This document shows positions 1 through 11,735 of a DNA stretch of 64,000 bases, piece by piece. The notes under the pieces are model-generated. The model worked only from the letters and a program-made list of their open reading frames with translations, did not search any database and had not been told where the DNA came from. The stretch comes from Amblyomma americanum (lineage: Eukaryota > Arthropoda > Arachnida > Ixodida > Ixodidae), in the NCBI RefSeq assembly GCF_052857255.1, contig NC_135497.1, forward strand, positions 112,275,002 to 112,339,001, read 5' to 3'. How positions within the stretch are numbered: the first letter of the stretch is position 1; the number at the start of each line of letters is the position of its first letter. The translations under genes and the position numbers were made by a program.

Positions 1-2566
1 CGCACCCACGCCCGAAAAACGAAACGATCCTGCGGGGCTCGCGCTCCGCACATTCAAAGCACCGAACCAGGAACGGGGGGGAGGGGGGGGGGTCGGTGAA
101 GCCCCGCTTTAACGGGTCCGATCGCGGGTTTCGACCCCCGTTCGGCGCCCTCCCTCCACTGCTTTTCTACTGCTTGTTAAATTTTCCTCTGTAAAGACTG
201 AGCAGTGAGGGCCCGCGCGGGCTCCCTTCCCCCGGGGGGGTCACGTCCTCGGGATCACGTGCGTCTGTGCTAACGGAACCGAGCGCCAGACGGTGTTCGT
301 GCGTCCCCGCCGCGTAATGCGTTGGGATGTCTTTTTGCGCTTCGCTGAAGGCTACGCTTGCCGCGCGCAGACACCTCAGGGGCGAGGAGGTCCGTGTGCC
401 TGCTGCCGGGGCCCACATCTGAGCCCATCAGCGCTGCTCGTGGACCGCACGCGACGAGCGAAGCGCGTGGCGACGCATGTCCCGAACACCGAATGGCGAG
501 CTGTAACGCGCGCAGAAAGGCCCCTGAAAACGGTAACAAGGCAAAGGCGACAAAAACACTGGAAGGAAGCAGCGACCATAAGCCACAAGCTGCTTTCTTT
601 TTGTTTTCTACTTTCCTATTGCCCCAAGCTTCGTTACACTTCTACCATATCTGGAGGCTCGCACCGTGACGCAGGAGCTCGCACTTTGAAACTTGCCATA
701 CGGTTTTATAAAAGGAGCTCTTGCAATGCAATTTCAGCGCCTGCCTGGGCATTCCAACTAGAGACTTCGGCCTCAATGCGAGGGCTTTCCATGCTGTCTG
801 TTCTTGTCTGTTTCATTTTCCGAGCCCAACTTTTCAAGTCGTTTCCCCCAGTGTGAGCACGAAGTGATATTGAGTCCCAATTTGCGGAACACAATGCTTA
901 GATTATTGTCGCGAGAAAAGCTCCGCACTGACGCAGACTTCAAGACGTTCCGCTGCAGAGCCCGAGGTGGCGTATATGGATTTCCTAAAGGCGATATACA
1001 TCTACAACGGTCACGGCGGCCGCATTTCTACGGCGTTGAAATGCGAAAAACGGCCGTGTTTCGATGTTTCGATGCACACTAAAGAACGCAAGGTGGCTAA
1101 AATTACTGCGAAGCTCTCCGCAATACGACGTGCCTCGTGGCCGCAGCCTTGATTTGTCAAGTAAAGAACCAAAATTAACACATCCATGCCGGGCTCATTT
1201 ATGTTGCGGAAGAAAGAATAAGCGCCAAATGTTTCAGTGAACTTTGAGGAACTTCAAATTTGGAGCACAGAATGAATGTGTCGGTTTCTCAACCGGTGCC
1301 GGGAACGAAATCATGCTTGCCGGACTTCCATGGCCGGCGTGTAAAGTTGCCATTCAGTGCGCTCGTTTTTCCGCATCAAGCGTTCTGATATCGCCAGCTT
1401 GCACTGCGCGACGCCTACACGAAGAGAATCAGTTGCAGCCAACAGCTACAGGAGACGTTTCTGCAGAGCCCGGAGATTCAGATCGTCCGCAAGTTGCTCT
1501 GCTAACAAAGCATTTCAATTCCTTCAGCCCCGAAACGACTGAGAACAACGCCACTTCACTCGCTGCCTGAACAGCTGTCGTCCAGTGACGATGAAAGGAA
1601 TAGGGCAAGGTAACGGTTCCCATTTTTTCTCGTCGCACGCAACCTCAAACGGGCAGCGGCTTGCCGCCAGGTCGCTCACTGGGCAGAGCGATTCATCGAA
1701 AAAAAAAAAAAGGCTAATGGTTCACTACTCGCACGACAGCAGTTGGCGCCGATTCGCTAGAGTTAGTATAATCGCTCATTCTCAGGTTGTAACTTGGAGC
1801 AGTAAACCGTCCACGCGCTTTCAGCCACTTCAGACTTTTGTGGACTTGCGCAGGCGGCAATTTTTTGGCGAGGTGCCGAATTCCATAAGGATGCGTCTAG
1901 CTCTTTGTAATGAGCGTTTCTATAGAGCAGGGCTCGGGGGCCTCTTGTCATGACGCAAGGCGATGTGCTATGCAGCCCTGGGTGAACCGCCAGCTGGGTA
2001 GTGAACAAGCAACCGTTCCGCGGGAGCTGACACGTTCGAAGATGCCTGCATCGCGCACGGACGAAGCGCGGGCGAATCAAAAAGAGTAAAATGAATAACC
2101 GCGGGAGGAAGGGGGGCATGCTGCTCGCTGTCGTGCTGTCTCCGTTCGGCGGACGGAGAGCGGCGGCAGCTGACGCGGCCGATGGAGGCGACGGTGATTT
2201 CCAGTCGTGTCGTACCGCCGCCGCGGCCGGCGACAGTGCAGCACGCTCTCTGCACGAGCGCATTGCATCGCATGGCTGCGCAGGCGCGCGCGTCCAGCCA
2301 CCTGGCCGGCGGCAGGTGGTGCCTGTTCCGACGTCCGCTCGAGGGGAGGCATGCGACCGTCGCGTGACGTCACAAAGCTGGCGTGCCAGCCCGCACGCGT
2401 GCGCTCTCGAGCAGAACGGCGCTGTAACGGTACACTCGAGGCTCCGCGCCGCCCCCCTCCCCCCGTCCCGTTCAAGAGGCCCGCCGCCGCTCGCGTGCGC
2501 TCCCACCGGCCACTGCAGGCGCCAATGGCCGCGCAAATTGAACACACGCGCCGGAGACGTTGACGA
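1..2566. other. non-coding stretch, GC-rich in parts
   Basis: I see no supportable gene here. Open frames on both strands overlap each other and have no recognisable domain. The part from about 2090 to 2560 is strongly CpG-rich and could be a promoter-like island, but no gene that would use it can be identified. A run of A at 1700-1711 is the only simple-sequence tract of note before the GA repeat that follows. Confidence 0.5.
96..150 (+). other. tRNA-Lys-like 3' half (relic)
   Basis: The segment reads like the anticodon-to-acceptor half of a tRNA-Lys: CTTTAA in the anticodon-loop position, GGGTCC in the variable region, GGGTTTCGACCC as the T arm and GTTCGGCGCC at the acceptor end. The T-stem pairs imperfectly and no 5' half with a D arm is visible, so it is a relic or part of a tRNA-derived repeat, not a working tRNA gene. 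Confidence 0.25.
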
Positions 2567-2585
2567 AGAGAGAGAGAGAGAGAGA
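2567..2585. repeat. (GA)n microsatellite
   Basis: About nine uninterrupted GA dinucleotides. No gene is attached to it. Confidence 0.9.
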
Positions 2586-2821
2586 AACTGTCATTGTGGC
2601 CATCACTGGGGCATTCAGTTTGATGAATTGTAGAGGAGGCACGTTAACCCCTATATCGGGAGTCTCTGCGCCCAAAAGTGCACGGTCCAGAACCGTACGT
2701 TGCGCAACAAGTGACGTCGAAGGCAGCGTGGGGTTGGCTACAGAGAAGCGATACCTCAGTGGTTGTCGCTACGATTACCAAAAATGAGAAGAAGGGTGCA
2801 TAGGAGTGTGTCCTAGAGCAC

Positions 2822-3030
2822 TGCACGGGCCCCAATTCGAGGCCCAGGCCAGGCCCGGGAGCAGGGCTCAAAGCTTGAACCCAACTGGAGCCCGCGGCTT
2901 CAATATCGGGCCCGGCACAGGTATACTGAATTATCGCTTTACCGAGCCCGGCCCAGACCCGGCGAAACAGCCCATTTTCAGGGCCCGGCCGTGGCGCAGG
3001 CCGGATCGGGCCCGGGCTTCCGGATAGGCC
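2822..3030. repeat. degenerate GGCCCGG-rich repeat
   Basis: About 200 bases built from irregular repetitions of GGCCCGG and GGGCCCGG motifs, mixed with AT-richer spacers. Periodicity is loose, so this is a degenerate low-complexity or satellite-derived tract rather than a clean tandem array. Open frames across it are compositional artefacts. Confidence 0.6.
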
Positions 3031-3210
3031 TGAGCAAGTGCCGTGTCCTTGTGTGGACGGCGCTTTCGATCCATAGAGTCAGAATATTAACTATGAAAAA
3101 AAAAAAATCCACGTCGGCACGTGGCCGTATTAGCACTTTCGTTATAGCCAGAATATTGGCGATTTTAGCGAAATCGACGCTACGCTATGGAAGCGCCGTG
3201 AACCAGTCTC

Positions 3211-3475
3211 TATAGTCGGGCACGACTCAAGAACGGAGCGGCAAATGCCCCTCAAAGGAGCTCAACCAGCCAATGGCGTGCGTCAACCGATTCCACCCCT
3301 CTCCCCCTTGAGCGACCGATCCCTTTGGACCTGCTAGCGTGAAATCGCAGGCGGTGGCGGATGAAAGGGGAATAACAACGGGTTAATCGGAGTAACCGCG
3401 GCGTCACGAAAATCGGTCCACGCCATTGGCTGGACGGCCTCCTTTGAGGGGCATCTGCAAATGTATCCGACTATA
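3211..3475. mobile_element. palindromic MITE, copy 1 (TATAGTCGG ends)
   Basis: The element begins TATAGTCGG and ends CCGACTATA. Its two sides are inverted copies over about 80 bases: both carry ATGCCCCTCAAAGGAG followed by CCAGCCAATGGCGT in opposite orientation. A second copy lies at 32822-33083 and a terminal fragment at 44598-44621. There is no coding capacity. The ends are compatible with insertion at TA by a Tc1/mariner-type transposase, but the superfamily is inferred. Confidence 0.75.
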
Positions 3476-3739
3476 GGAAGGATGGGCGCTCCCACGGAGG
3501 AAGGAAATTTGGGCGCGCCGAACTGCGCCGTTTGCTCCGTTGCGTGAGAGGTTCGCCGGCTTATTCAGACGTGGGTGTCAGAGTTTTTCGGTAAAAATAT
3601 TTCTTTGGAGCGCTGTGAGTACATGCAAGTAGTGCGCGAGTTCAAAATGTTTGGGAAGCGCATTCATATGCTCGAGGGTTTACAGCTATATTTCTAAGTT
3701 GGAATAAGAACAATGCGCGCTATAGGTTTTGGCCATACC

Positions 3740-3855
3740 CACAGGTGTGGCTCAGTGGTTACAGGGTTCGGCTACCGAGAACAAGGTCACGGGATCATAT
3801 TCCGGCCGCGCCAACCGCATGCCGATAGAGGCGAAATGCAACGACCATCCTCTAT
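3740..3855 (+). mobile_element. diverged tRNA-derived SINE head
   Basis: Contains GTGGCTCAGTGGTTA, a pol III A-box-like stretch, then a degraded B box (GGGATCATATTCC) and a body trace GATGTCAGTG. The order matches the tRNA-headed SINEs elsewhere in the window, but divergence is high and the 3' half is lost. Confidence 0.5.
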
Positions 3856-5913
3856 TCGATGTCAGTGACCATTAGAGAAATCCATATCGTCAAAATTAAT
3901 CCGGAACACACCATCACCTTGCCCTCCATTATATTTACTCTTTCCGCTATTTCACCTGCTGTCATCCCTTTTGTCACGTCGCGTTAAAATTTGTGTTGGA
4001 TTTTCTTGTTTCAAATGCACGTTTCTGAAAGGTTGCAATGATTTAGCCACCTATGGCGGTGTCCTGCACCTTACCATGCAAGTATATATAGAGAGAAAAC
4101 AGCATTTAATCGCTCGTCAATTAAGGTATACGTTGTGTAGATGGTGCGGGCCACCAGGGTTTGCTGTAACTGCAACCACGTCGAAAGCAGTCAGGTACTC
4201 TGTGAGACAGGGGGAGGTATGGGATAATGCGGAGAAGCTGTAGAGCTGTGCTGCAGATGAAGAGATGTTGAGAGTATGCGATGTGTGCGGGGCAGTTGAG
4301 GCAGTTAAGAGTGTTGGAAGCAAAGAAATGGCGAGTTGCCAGAGCGGAAACGTGCACAACGCACATGACAAGAGACGGCTGCTTCCCTTTCATAGCGAAA
4401 AGCGACACCAAATGTCGACTAAAGAATATGAGATTGGTACAAACGCCACTTTCCAGGACATGACACCAAATGAGCTGAGCGGAATTTCTATCTACGTTTT
4501 TTAACAGAAAATTAGTGAACTAATGGCTTAGCAGAAAGGAAGTTTTACTGTGTAAACATGATCCGAGGCAGCATTTCATTGCTTCAGCTATCGTCCTATC
4601 TGAGCAGCCACATGAAGATGGGCTTCAACCTAATGCAATGCCGAGTATGTTTACATCAGAAAAAGCTCCAATACGTAGGTGACAGTGTAGAACCGAAAAT
4701 GCCTGCATCAAGCCTGGATAGTTTGAGTTCGGCCTTACACCACAGTTTCGATTTCGAAGCTTCATGCGCGATTCATTCATGTCGAATCACGTAGTAGATA
4801 GAAGCGTTCTGCGCTTTTTTTCCCCAAGGTAAGCTATTTAAAGCGTGCTGGGGCATCTAAACGTGGCCTGTCATTAAAGAGCTATATGTGTCGCTGTGCT
4901 TGTACAATTGCACTTTGAGCTCGTTCCGCGCTAATAAAGAATGAAGAGCATTATTCCTGGGCGAATACAAAGTAATACGTTGTAGTACTGAGACGTATTG
5001 TAGCGATAGCTACACTACGCTACCTCTTCGACCTTTCAGCGTGGCACCCCTTGAGCTCCGTGGCGGCGCCATTGGTCACGTGGTGTGGAGCAGCTGCTGC
5101 TGCCGGCGGTGCGGCGCGCAACAGCTGCAACAGCTGTGCGCATGCGCCGTGTCAAGTGGGACGAATATGGAGAAGGAACGCCCAGCGAAACGGAGCGGCG
5201 AAAGACTGAAACACTGACTTTGCAACTCGACTGAGCGATTTACACTCGGCCAGATGTAGCTATCGCGTCGTTCCAGGTTAAACCAGAGCTAAACCACCGC
5301 CATTTTTTTTCAAGTCGTCAGATTAGCGGATTCCCCTTCGAACAGTTTTTACTCATGTGCCATTCGCCTTCTCGCGCTAAAGCTTCGCACCAAGTTCGCA
5401 CTCTAGGGGGTCTGGTATGTTTTAATGCATTTAGCACCGGTACTTTCCTGGCTCGTACGGTATAAATGAAAAATCGCCTTCGCCTGCGAGAATGGCCTCG
5501 AAAGAGTGAGTTCCTGCGGCGGCCTTGCGCACGCCGGGGCAAACTCTCGAGCTCTGAAAGTGGAGGCTGCACTGTGGCGACTCCTCAACAGGACACACCG
5601 ACAGCCAAAATCGTCAGCCTCCGGAATTAAGGCTTAGCGTTTGGTCACGCATCGACAGTTTCTTGGTTCGTCCGTTCTTTTTCTTTCCTTTTTTTTCTTA
5701 GCAAGTGAGCGCCCCATGGCTTGTCCGTATGGTACGCCACATCAAGCGATATGTCCTACAAGACAAGAAATACCGTTCTGCCCCTTTGTCACTGTGCCGA
5801 AGGCTTTCTAAACAGTCAGCATTTGAAAGGTCCCCGGAAGCTGCATCTGTGAGGCAAACTGCATGACGGGCATTAACCTACGAAGTAGAAGTATTCTGAG
5901 CATACGAAAAGGG
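3856..5913. other. non-coding stretch
   Basis: No gene is supportable. An inverted motif GCGATAGCTACA occurs near 5002-5016 and, reversed, near 5253-5265, flanking about 250 GC-rich bases that hold repeated CAGCTGC words. This may be a small decayed DNA element, but the arms are too short to call one. The rest is ordinary mixed-composition DNA. Confidence 0.4.
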
Positions 5914-6041
5914 CATATGTTGATTCACAAGAGCGCAGCAAAAACGGACAGAAGGGAGACTTAAAAGACAAGCTCCTGTCTTGTCTAAGTCTCCTTTGTG
6001 TCCGTGTTTGCTGCGCTGTTGTAACTTGTGAATCATGCATA
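5914..6041. repeat. imperfect palindrome (hairpin repeat)
   Basis: The left arm (ATTCACAAG, GCGCAGCA, ACGGACA, GGAGACTTA, GACAAG in order) is repeated in reverse complement on the right arm (CTTGTC, TAAGTCTCC, TGTCCGTG, TGCTGCGC, CTTGTGAAT). The arms are about 60 bases with almost no loop. It would extrude as one long hairpin. There is no coding content. Confidence 0.8.
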
Positions 6042-9000
6042 TCGTCACGCTGTTGGTGACAAGACTAGAGCCCGGCAAGAGAGGCTCGGCAGCACGTCCT
6101 TCGGTGGGAGAGACGGCGAACTTCAACGTCCTTCAATCCACGCGACACCAGCGTCAACGTCTTTTTGCCTCAGCGCCACCTGGCAAGATATACCAACTCG
6201 CCCAACTTTCTTCACTCATCACTTGTTAATTCTAGCGCTGGCTACGATCCCATGTTGCCCGCGTCGTCGCCTTCTGTAGTATCACTACAGGGCAATGAGT
6301 AATCTTCTTCTTCTTAGTAAGCATGGCACATACCCACGCAGGGGGATTGGCCAAGGTTCAGTAGATAATCCCAATGAGGTATTTGCGCGGGGAAAAATAG
6401 GCTTCAGAAGACTAAATCAAGATAAAAATGGGAAAAGTCAAATGAATTAAAGAAATATATCGTCCCGACCCATTCGTCTTTTTCTTTCTTTCGTGGCGAC
6501 TCCTTCCGTAAGAGGACCTTTTTTTTTTTTGTCTGCTTGGCGTTAGTAATGCACACGCACACAAAGGTCCTTTCCGTGCTCTGGTACTAGAGTGACTTCA
6601 GTGGTTTGATTTCAATGGCTGCCAGCACTCCCTCCCGCGCCAAAGGACGCGTAGCGTTTTGCCTGGTAATATTATAGTGTTCTAGAATATTGGGTAGTGG
6701 GTTCAGGTAACTCTGCCAGCTGAAGCTCCTCGTGTGGGCGCCGAGAGGGACTCGCGGGCTACACGAAACGTGAGGCACGCCACGATTATATCAGAGTCAT
6801 TCAAGGGCTGTGGACTGCGCGCCTGGGCGTCAGGAAGCATTCCCGATTAAAGTTATTTTCTTCACGCTGAAGAAGATTAAGAACAGGAATATTAAACTAG
6901 AATACAATTTCATCATTGTCCTCGATTGAAAAGTGGCACAGGCCTACTGTGGGGGACTGCCAAGAGACGGGCGGTCACTTCTAGGTGCTCAAAAATATTT
7001 GCCATTAGAATATTTGGAAGCAGAAGATTGGCTAATTGAAGTTAGTAGCGAATTGGTTCTTTCGAGATAGATGACTGAATGTGGGGAGAGGACTTCACGA
7101 TCAAGAAAATTGGAAAGTATGAATAAGAATGACGCAGGGGCTTTAGCTGAAAGAGAAATATAAATTAAGAGAACTTTTAGGAAGGGGAACCGTTTCGATT
7201 CTGTAATTTTTTTTTTATGGCGGCGCACGTATTCCAGTTGCTCTGTCCGAGCATAGTAGCTCCAAGTGCAAGAACAATCCCAGTAGACAAACGCAGACTG
7301 AGTGGTTGAAGCGGGATTTCTAGCGGCCACCACCTTAAGAGAGGAGAAGCGGACAGCAGGAAGTGATGGATACATTCGGGTTGAGCGCAGAAGGGGAGAC
7401 AGCCAGATCATATTTGTTAATGTAGGAACTTAATTGCGACATGCGACAACATAGCCGCGTGATGGAAACCTCAAGCTTGCGAGATAGCCATTCTTTACAG
7501 CTCCGGGAGAACAGAAGATGCGGTCACTCAGAAAAGGAAGTAAGCGCTGAGCAGCGAATTACTGCATTAGCATACGCCTGCGAAACCAAGGAGAAGGAAA
7601 AGAACCGGTCTGGGCGATCGCTTCGTGCCCAGGAGAACTGCTGCTCACAAACTCTGAGCTATCGATATGATCTGTTCTTTTTGTTGTTGTTGTTGTTGTT
7701 GCCCTCAAGGCGAAAATGGTGCGTGCCCACACCCCCTTATCCCATATTGTCTTCCTCTTCATCCTCTCTATATTTTAAGCTCCCCTGGATTGCACTGTAT
7801 TCTCGCAACGCTACACCGGACACTAGAAAATCTCAAGCGTTTGACCCATAAATAATTGCCTCACATTTGATATACGTCTGAATGAAAATATATTTTTTTG
7901 TTATTAGCGCAAAGTATCAGCCTTTCGTTTTTATTGTTGTTCGCCGCAGTTCTTAAGCAATTGCGCAAGCGTCATTAACTGCACTTTTTTTAAAAATTAC
8001 TAATCGTAATCCAGGCTACTGTCAGTTTCTGAAGATTCGCAGACAAAAACGCTGCCCGTAAGCAGCCTAATTGCTTATAGGAGGCGCTCCACGAATTTTT
8101 ACTTCTCCACTTTAACCATCTTTTGAACAGCGCTAGCATTTCACCTGAATGCCGCAGATGGCGTGACAGTCAGGTAACCGCGGGTTGTTTTATTAAACGC
8201 AGGCCCAGTGAAGATTGCAACTGGTACGGTCAAGCGGCTGTGCTCAGGGGTCGCTTCGCTCTGACACGCTTTCCCAGAAGTCCCGTTGTCCACGGAGAGG
8301 CGTGTCTCCAAGATGGTGAGTCAATGAAGCCCTGCCTGCAGAGTCAGGGGCCATACAGCGACGATTCGGCGACGCGCTCAAGTCGCCGAATCAACTGCAT
8401 TTTGGTTTGGACGCGCTCGTTCATCACTCATTGCCAAGCTGGTTCAGCGACACTTTGCATCGCAATTTAAGGCCGCAGCCGCTTTAATTCGTGGCTGTGC
8501 AGTTGATCGGTGGGCGTGTCCGGGGATCAGTTTACGTGGATATCCTAATCAGAATATTGGCACGAAGCTTTATGCACGCTGTTCCAATGTTTTTTTTTAT
8601 ACTTAAGGCTTGACTTCGGCACATCACTCGAAAGGTGTTTTTCTGCGTACGCCTGCTAGATGCTACTCGGTCGTTCGCCGAGGGTCGCAGTATAGCGCGC
8701 GGCCTGCAATGGACCGGGCGGTTGGAGGCGGTTGGGGTTCGTTTCTCGGATGGTTCTCAGTCATGCTTAGATGAATGCGACTGACGCGGCTCTACGGTCA
8801 TTCCGATGACTGCCGAGTGTACTTGTCGCTATTGCCGCCACCGAGCTGCTTTTGTTCAAAGGCCCAAGCTCGCCAAGAAATAATTTACCTGTCAGGTTCT
8901 TCGTTCACCTCTCTGCATGCTTCTCACCACCGCCCACTGACATCTTGTGGTTGTACTTGGTTGCTTGCGTCAGTGGTGCGCGCACCGCAAATAAGACGTG

Positions 9001-10057
9001 GCCTGGACCTTCCTCGCGAGGCGCCACTGTACAAGGACGGAAGACTGTTGCCAGAGGAGACACGCGAAGCGTCTCAAGTCTCGACTAACCTCCGATGCCA
9101 ACCTCCGGTGATCCTGAATGGCAGCCCGAGCAACCACTACTCTGATGACATCTGCTCTTGCTTTATTTGGTCGTCCCTAACCGCTCGGAGTTCGCGCTCT
9201 AGGCTGCTCAGAGTGTCGTTCACTTTCAGTGCGTTCTCAGCCGTGTATCCCGAAGGATGTCTCGACTGATTGATCTAATGACAATGTCCAAGAACTGTAA
9301 TGATGTAACTGTAAGGCTTCACATACCTCGTGAACAAACTCGGTTAGTTGTGGAGCAGGATGCACCTTGCCGTAAGCCATCTTGGTTTGGCTTTGGAACG
9401 GAACTCAGGTGGCTAATAACGTTTGTTATTAACGTAATGTGCTCAAAAACTTTTATATTGTGCGGGTTTTCTGAGGAAATCAAGCAGCATGGGTGACACC
9501 AGCCGCAGCGTTTCAACATTTACGTAACAGAGAAACAAAAAAAAAGGATCTCTTCCGTTGCACTGAATTTGCATTAATGTTCCTCATGCACCTTTTCATC
9601 GGTTCAGGAGCGTTTAAAAAAGTACATTGAGTTCAGCGAGTTGACAGAAGCAACAACTAGGGGAGGAGCTAGCGAAGCGCAGTGGAGGCATGGGTGCTGA
9701 GGCGAAGAGTCGCGGAGAGAAGGAAATGGACAGCAGCGGTTAGAACAACAGTGGCAATTGAGGGGACAGCTCGCAAGCTTGTGGGGATGTACAGTGACGC
9801 CCGGCCAAGCGGGTCGTCCGGCACTTAGGGTGAATGGAACCTCCGCGTACCGTATACACTCCTCACAGCTGTGACGCGCGTCGAGGCGTAGCTGTGCAGT
9901 CGGTCGGAAACATTACCGAAAGCGAATCGGGGCTGACGGCTGTGATAAGGATTCTCAGCCAGTGCTTGCGGCTAGTACAGACGCTCGAAAGGCTGAGCGG
10001 GAAACGAGGTTCCAATGGTGCCGTGAACAGAAGAGATGCTCCTTGCCAAGAGATGGG
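6042..10057. other. 4-kb non-coding stretch
   Basis: No gene can be supported. Simple sequence includes a (TTG)n tract at about 7677-7701 and T or A runs near 6520, 7207 and 8589. Frames such as 7411-6989 (-) and 8775-9269 (+) are moderately long but show no recognisable domain, membrane pattern or splice structure. Confidence 0.45.
7677..7701. repeat. (TTG)n microsatellite
   Basis: About eight TTG units in a row. Confidence 0.85.
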
Positions 10058-10866
10058 CCTAAGGCTTTACACAATTTTTGCATGCTTGCTTTTTGAGTTA
10101 GAAGAGCGCATTTTCGGCGTAGCATTGTCAGCGGTGTATTACATCGTAATACGACTAAGACGTACTAACTAGGAGGCTGATCAACTAATACTGAATACTT
10201 AACTTTTTGGACTATTACTCTTAGGTTCTTTAATTGTTTAGAGTCGTGTAGCCTACCGTAAGAAATATCCATATCAGTTTTTACAATTACGAAAATGCGG
10301 TACCCCTAGTCCTGTGGGGTAACAAATTTTGGCCACCTCACGCCAAAATACGTGGCCTTTCGAGAAGCTTGCAGGAAAAGCAACTCTCCAGTGCACGTAA
10401 CTTGTCGAAATAGCCAAACCTTGTTGTGCCACAGCGCCGAGGATGACCGCGTTTTCGAAATTCTAAAAACTGATATGGATGTTACTTGCCATGCATATTA
10501 GTGGGGAACACGGTCATGTTTGAAGCTAGACAACTGAGGCAGCATAGCTCAGACGCGATAACGGAAACGAAGAAAATGCGCGCCGGTGGCTGGCGCAACG
10601 CGCTTTAATAAGCCACGCTATCACAGTGGGCAAGGGAAGAAGGAGAGAGCGTGACCGAGGCGACGTGGTCAGGCGGCTTTGATAACGCTTCGCGATACAA
10701 CAAACGCGTCTCTCAATAATTACGGAGCTTAACAGGAATAGTTAAAAAGCTAACTGTTCAATATTAGTTAAACAACCTGCTAGTTAGCACCTCTTAGCTT
10801 TGTTACTGAAAAAAAAGCGCTCTTCTAACTCAAAAAACCTGTTTAAAAATTGTGTAAAATCTTAGG
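10058..10866. mobile_element. long fold-back element
   Basis: The left edge (CCTAAGGCTTTACACAATTT, then TTTTTGAGTTAGAAGAGCGC) is repeated in reverse complement at the right edge (10810-10866). Similarity continues inward over roughly 200 bases, for example CTAACTAG, AACTAATA and TTAACTTTTT words in matching order. A second, nested inverted pair lies inside: ATATCCATATCAGTTTTTA near 10264 and its complement near 10465-10482. There is no coding frame. It is a non-autonomous fold-back or MITE-type element, possibly two nested ones. The superfamily is unknown. Confidence 0.65.
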
Positions 10867-11214
10867 TGAAACACCCTGTATATGTAAACATAATTTTTAT
10901 TTGCCTCCCTTCTAGCGAATATGCTGAAAAGAATGACGCCGTGGTTCTTAAGATAATAAACAAAAATAAACAAAAGAAACTAAAAAACGTAAACTTTTGG
11001 TAGACATTCATAACGTCCTTAGTCGAAGTGAGAGAAACCACTGTGCAACACAAACATTGCCACAAAAAGCTAACAATTCAGATATTAAAAACTGATTACA
11101 AACTGTTAGTGCCTAAGAAACACTGAGCAGTACTTTCCACAATAAGCTAGCAGTTGAAATTTTAAAGACGGATTATAAACTCTTCGTCTATAAAAAATGT
11201 AAACGAACTACCAA

Positions 11215-11735
11215 CTTTGTTAAGTCTGCATATCCGATTCGCAGACGGCTAAAGACCACCTCGTAGAACCATTCGGGGTGTCTGGCGCTCCGCTATTCGT
11301 TCAAGATCTATTATGGAGCTCAGAGGCCCACCCCTAACATTTAATTTGTTTTCATAAGGATGATAGTCTCTGCCCGGGGTGTTGTTGATATCGACTGCTC
11401 TATTCACACAGGCGCTAGCGGCTCGGTCGGCTTCCTTGTTACCTGCTTTTCCAACGTGGCTCGGAACCCAACAAAATGCAATGACTTGGTTACTTTGCTG
11501 GGCACGAGTAACTTTTCTACGTAACAAAATAACAAGCGGGTGCTTCTAAGAATATTGACCGAGTTCAGAGCCAACATGGAACGCAGCGGGTCAGGAAACA
11601 CAACTGATTTTCTGTATTTACGTTGCGCTATATAGTTTACAGAAGTTAGCAACCCAGAAAGTTCGGCATGGAAAATAGGTTCATTTGGGTTTATTCGTCT
11701 GATCGATCGCAAGGTCTCTCATATATGGCAGCGCA
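11215..11735 (-). pseudogene. LINE RNase H fragment (Jockey-like)
   Basis: On the minus strand two overlapping frames together read as the RNase H domain of a non-LTR retrotransposon. An early part is IFHAELSGLLTSVNYI. The late part is FCWVPSHVGKAGNKEADRAA, carrying the WVPSHVG...GNxxAD signature that contains catalytic-site residues. The frame shifts between the two parts and stop codons occur, so it is dead. No reverse transcriptase lies upstream, so this is a truncated fragment of an insertion. Confidence 0.8.

Noticed and set aside
293..856. 187-codon gene (+)
   Set aside because: No domain or splice context; several equally long frames overlap it on both strands in GC-rich DNA.
1763..2545. 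260-codon gene (-)
   Set aside because: Arginine/alanine/proline composition follows from CpG-rich DNA; the opposite strand has similarly long frames.
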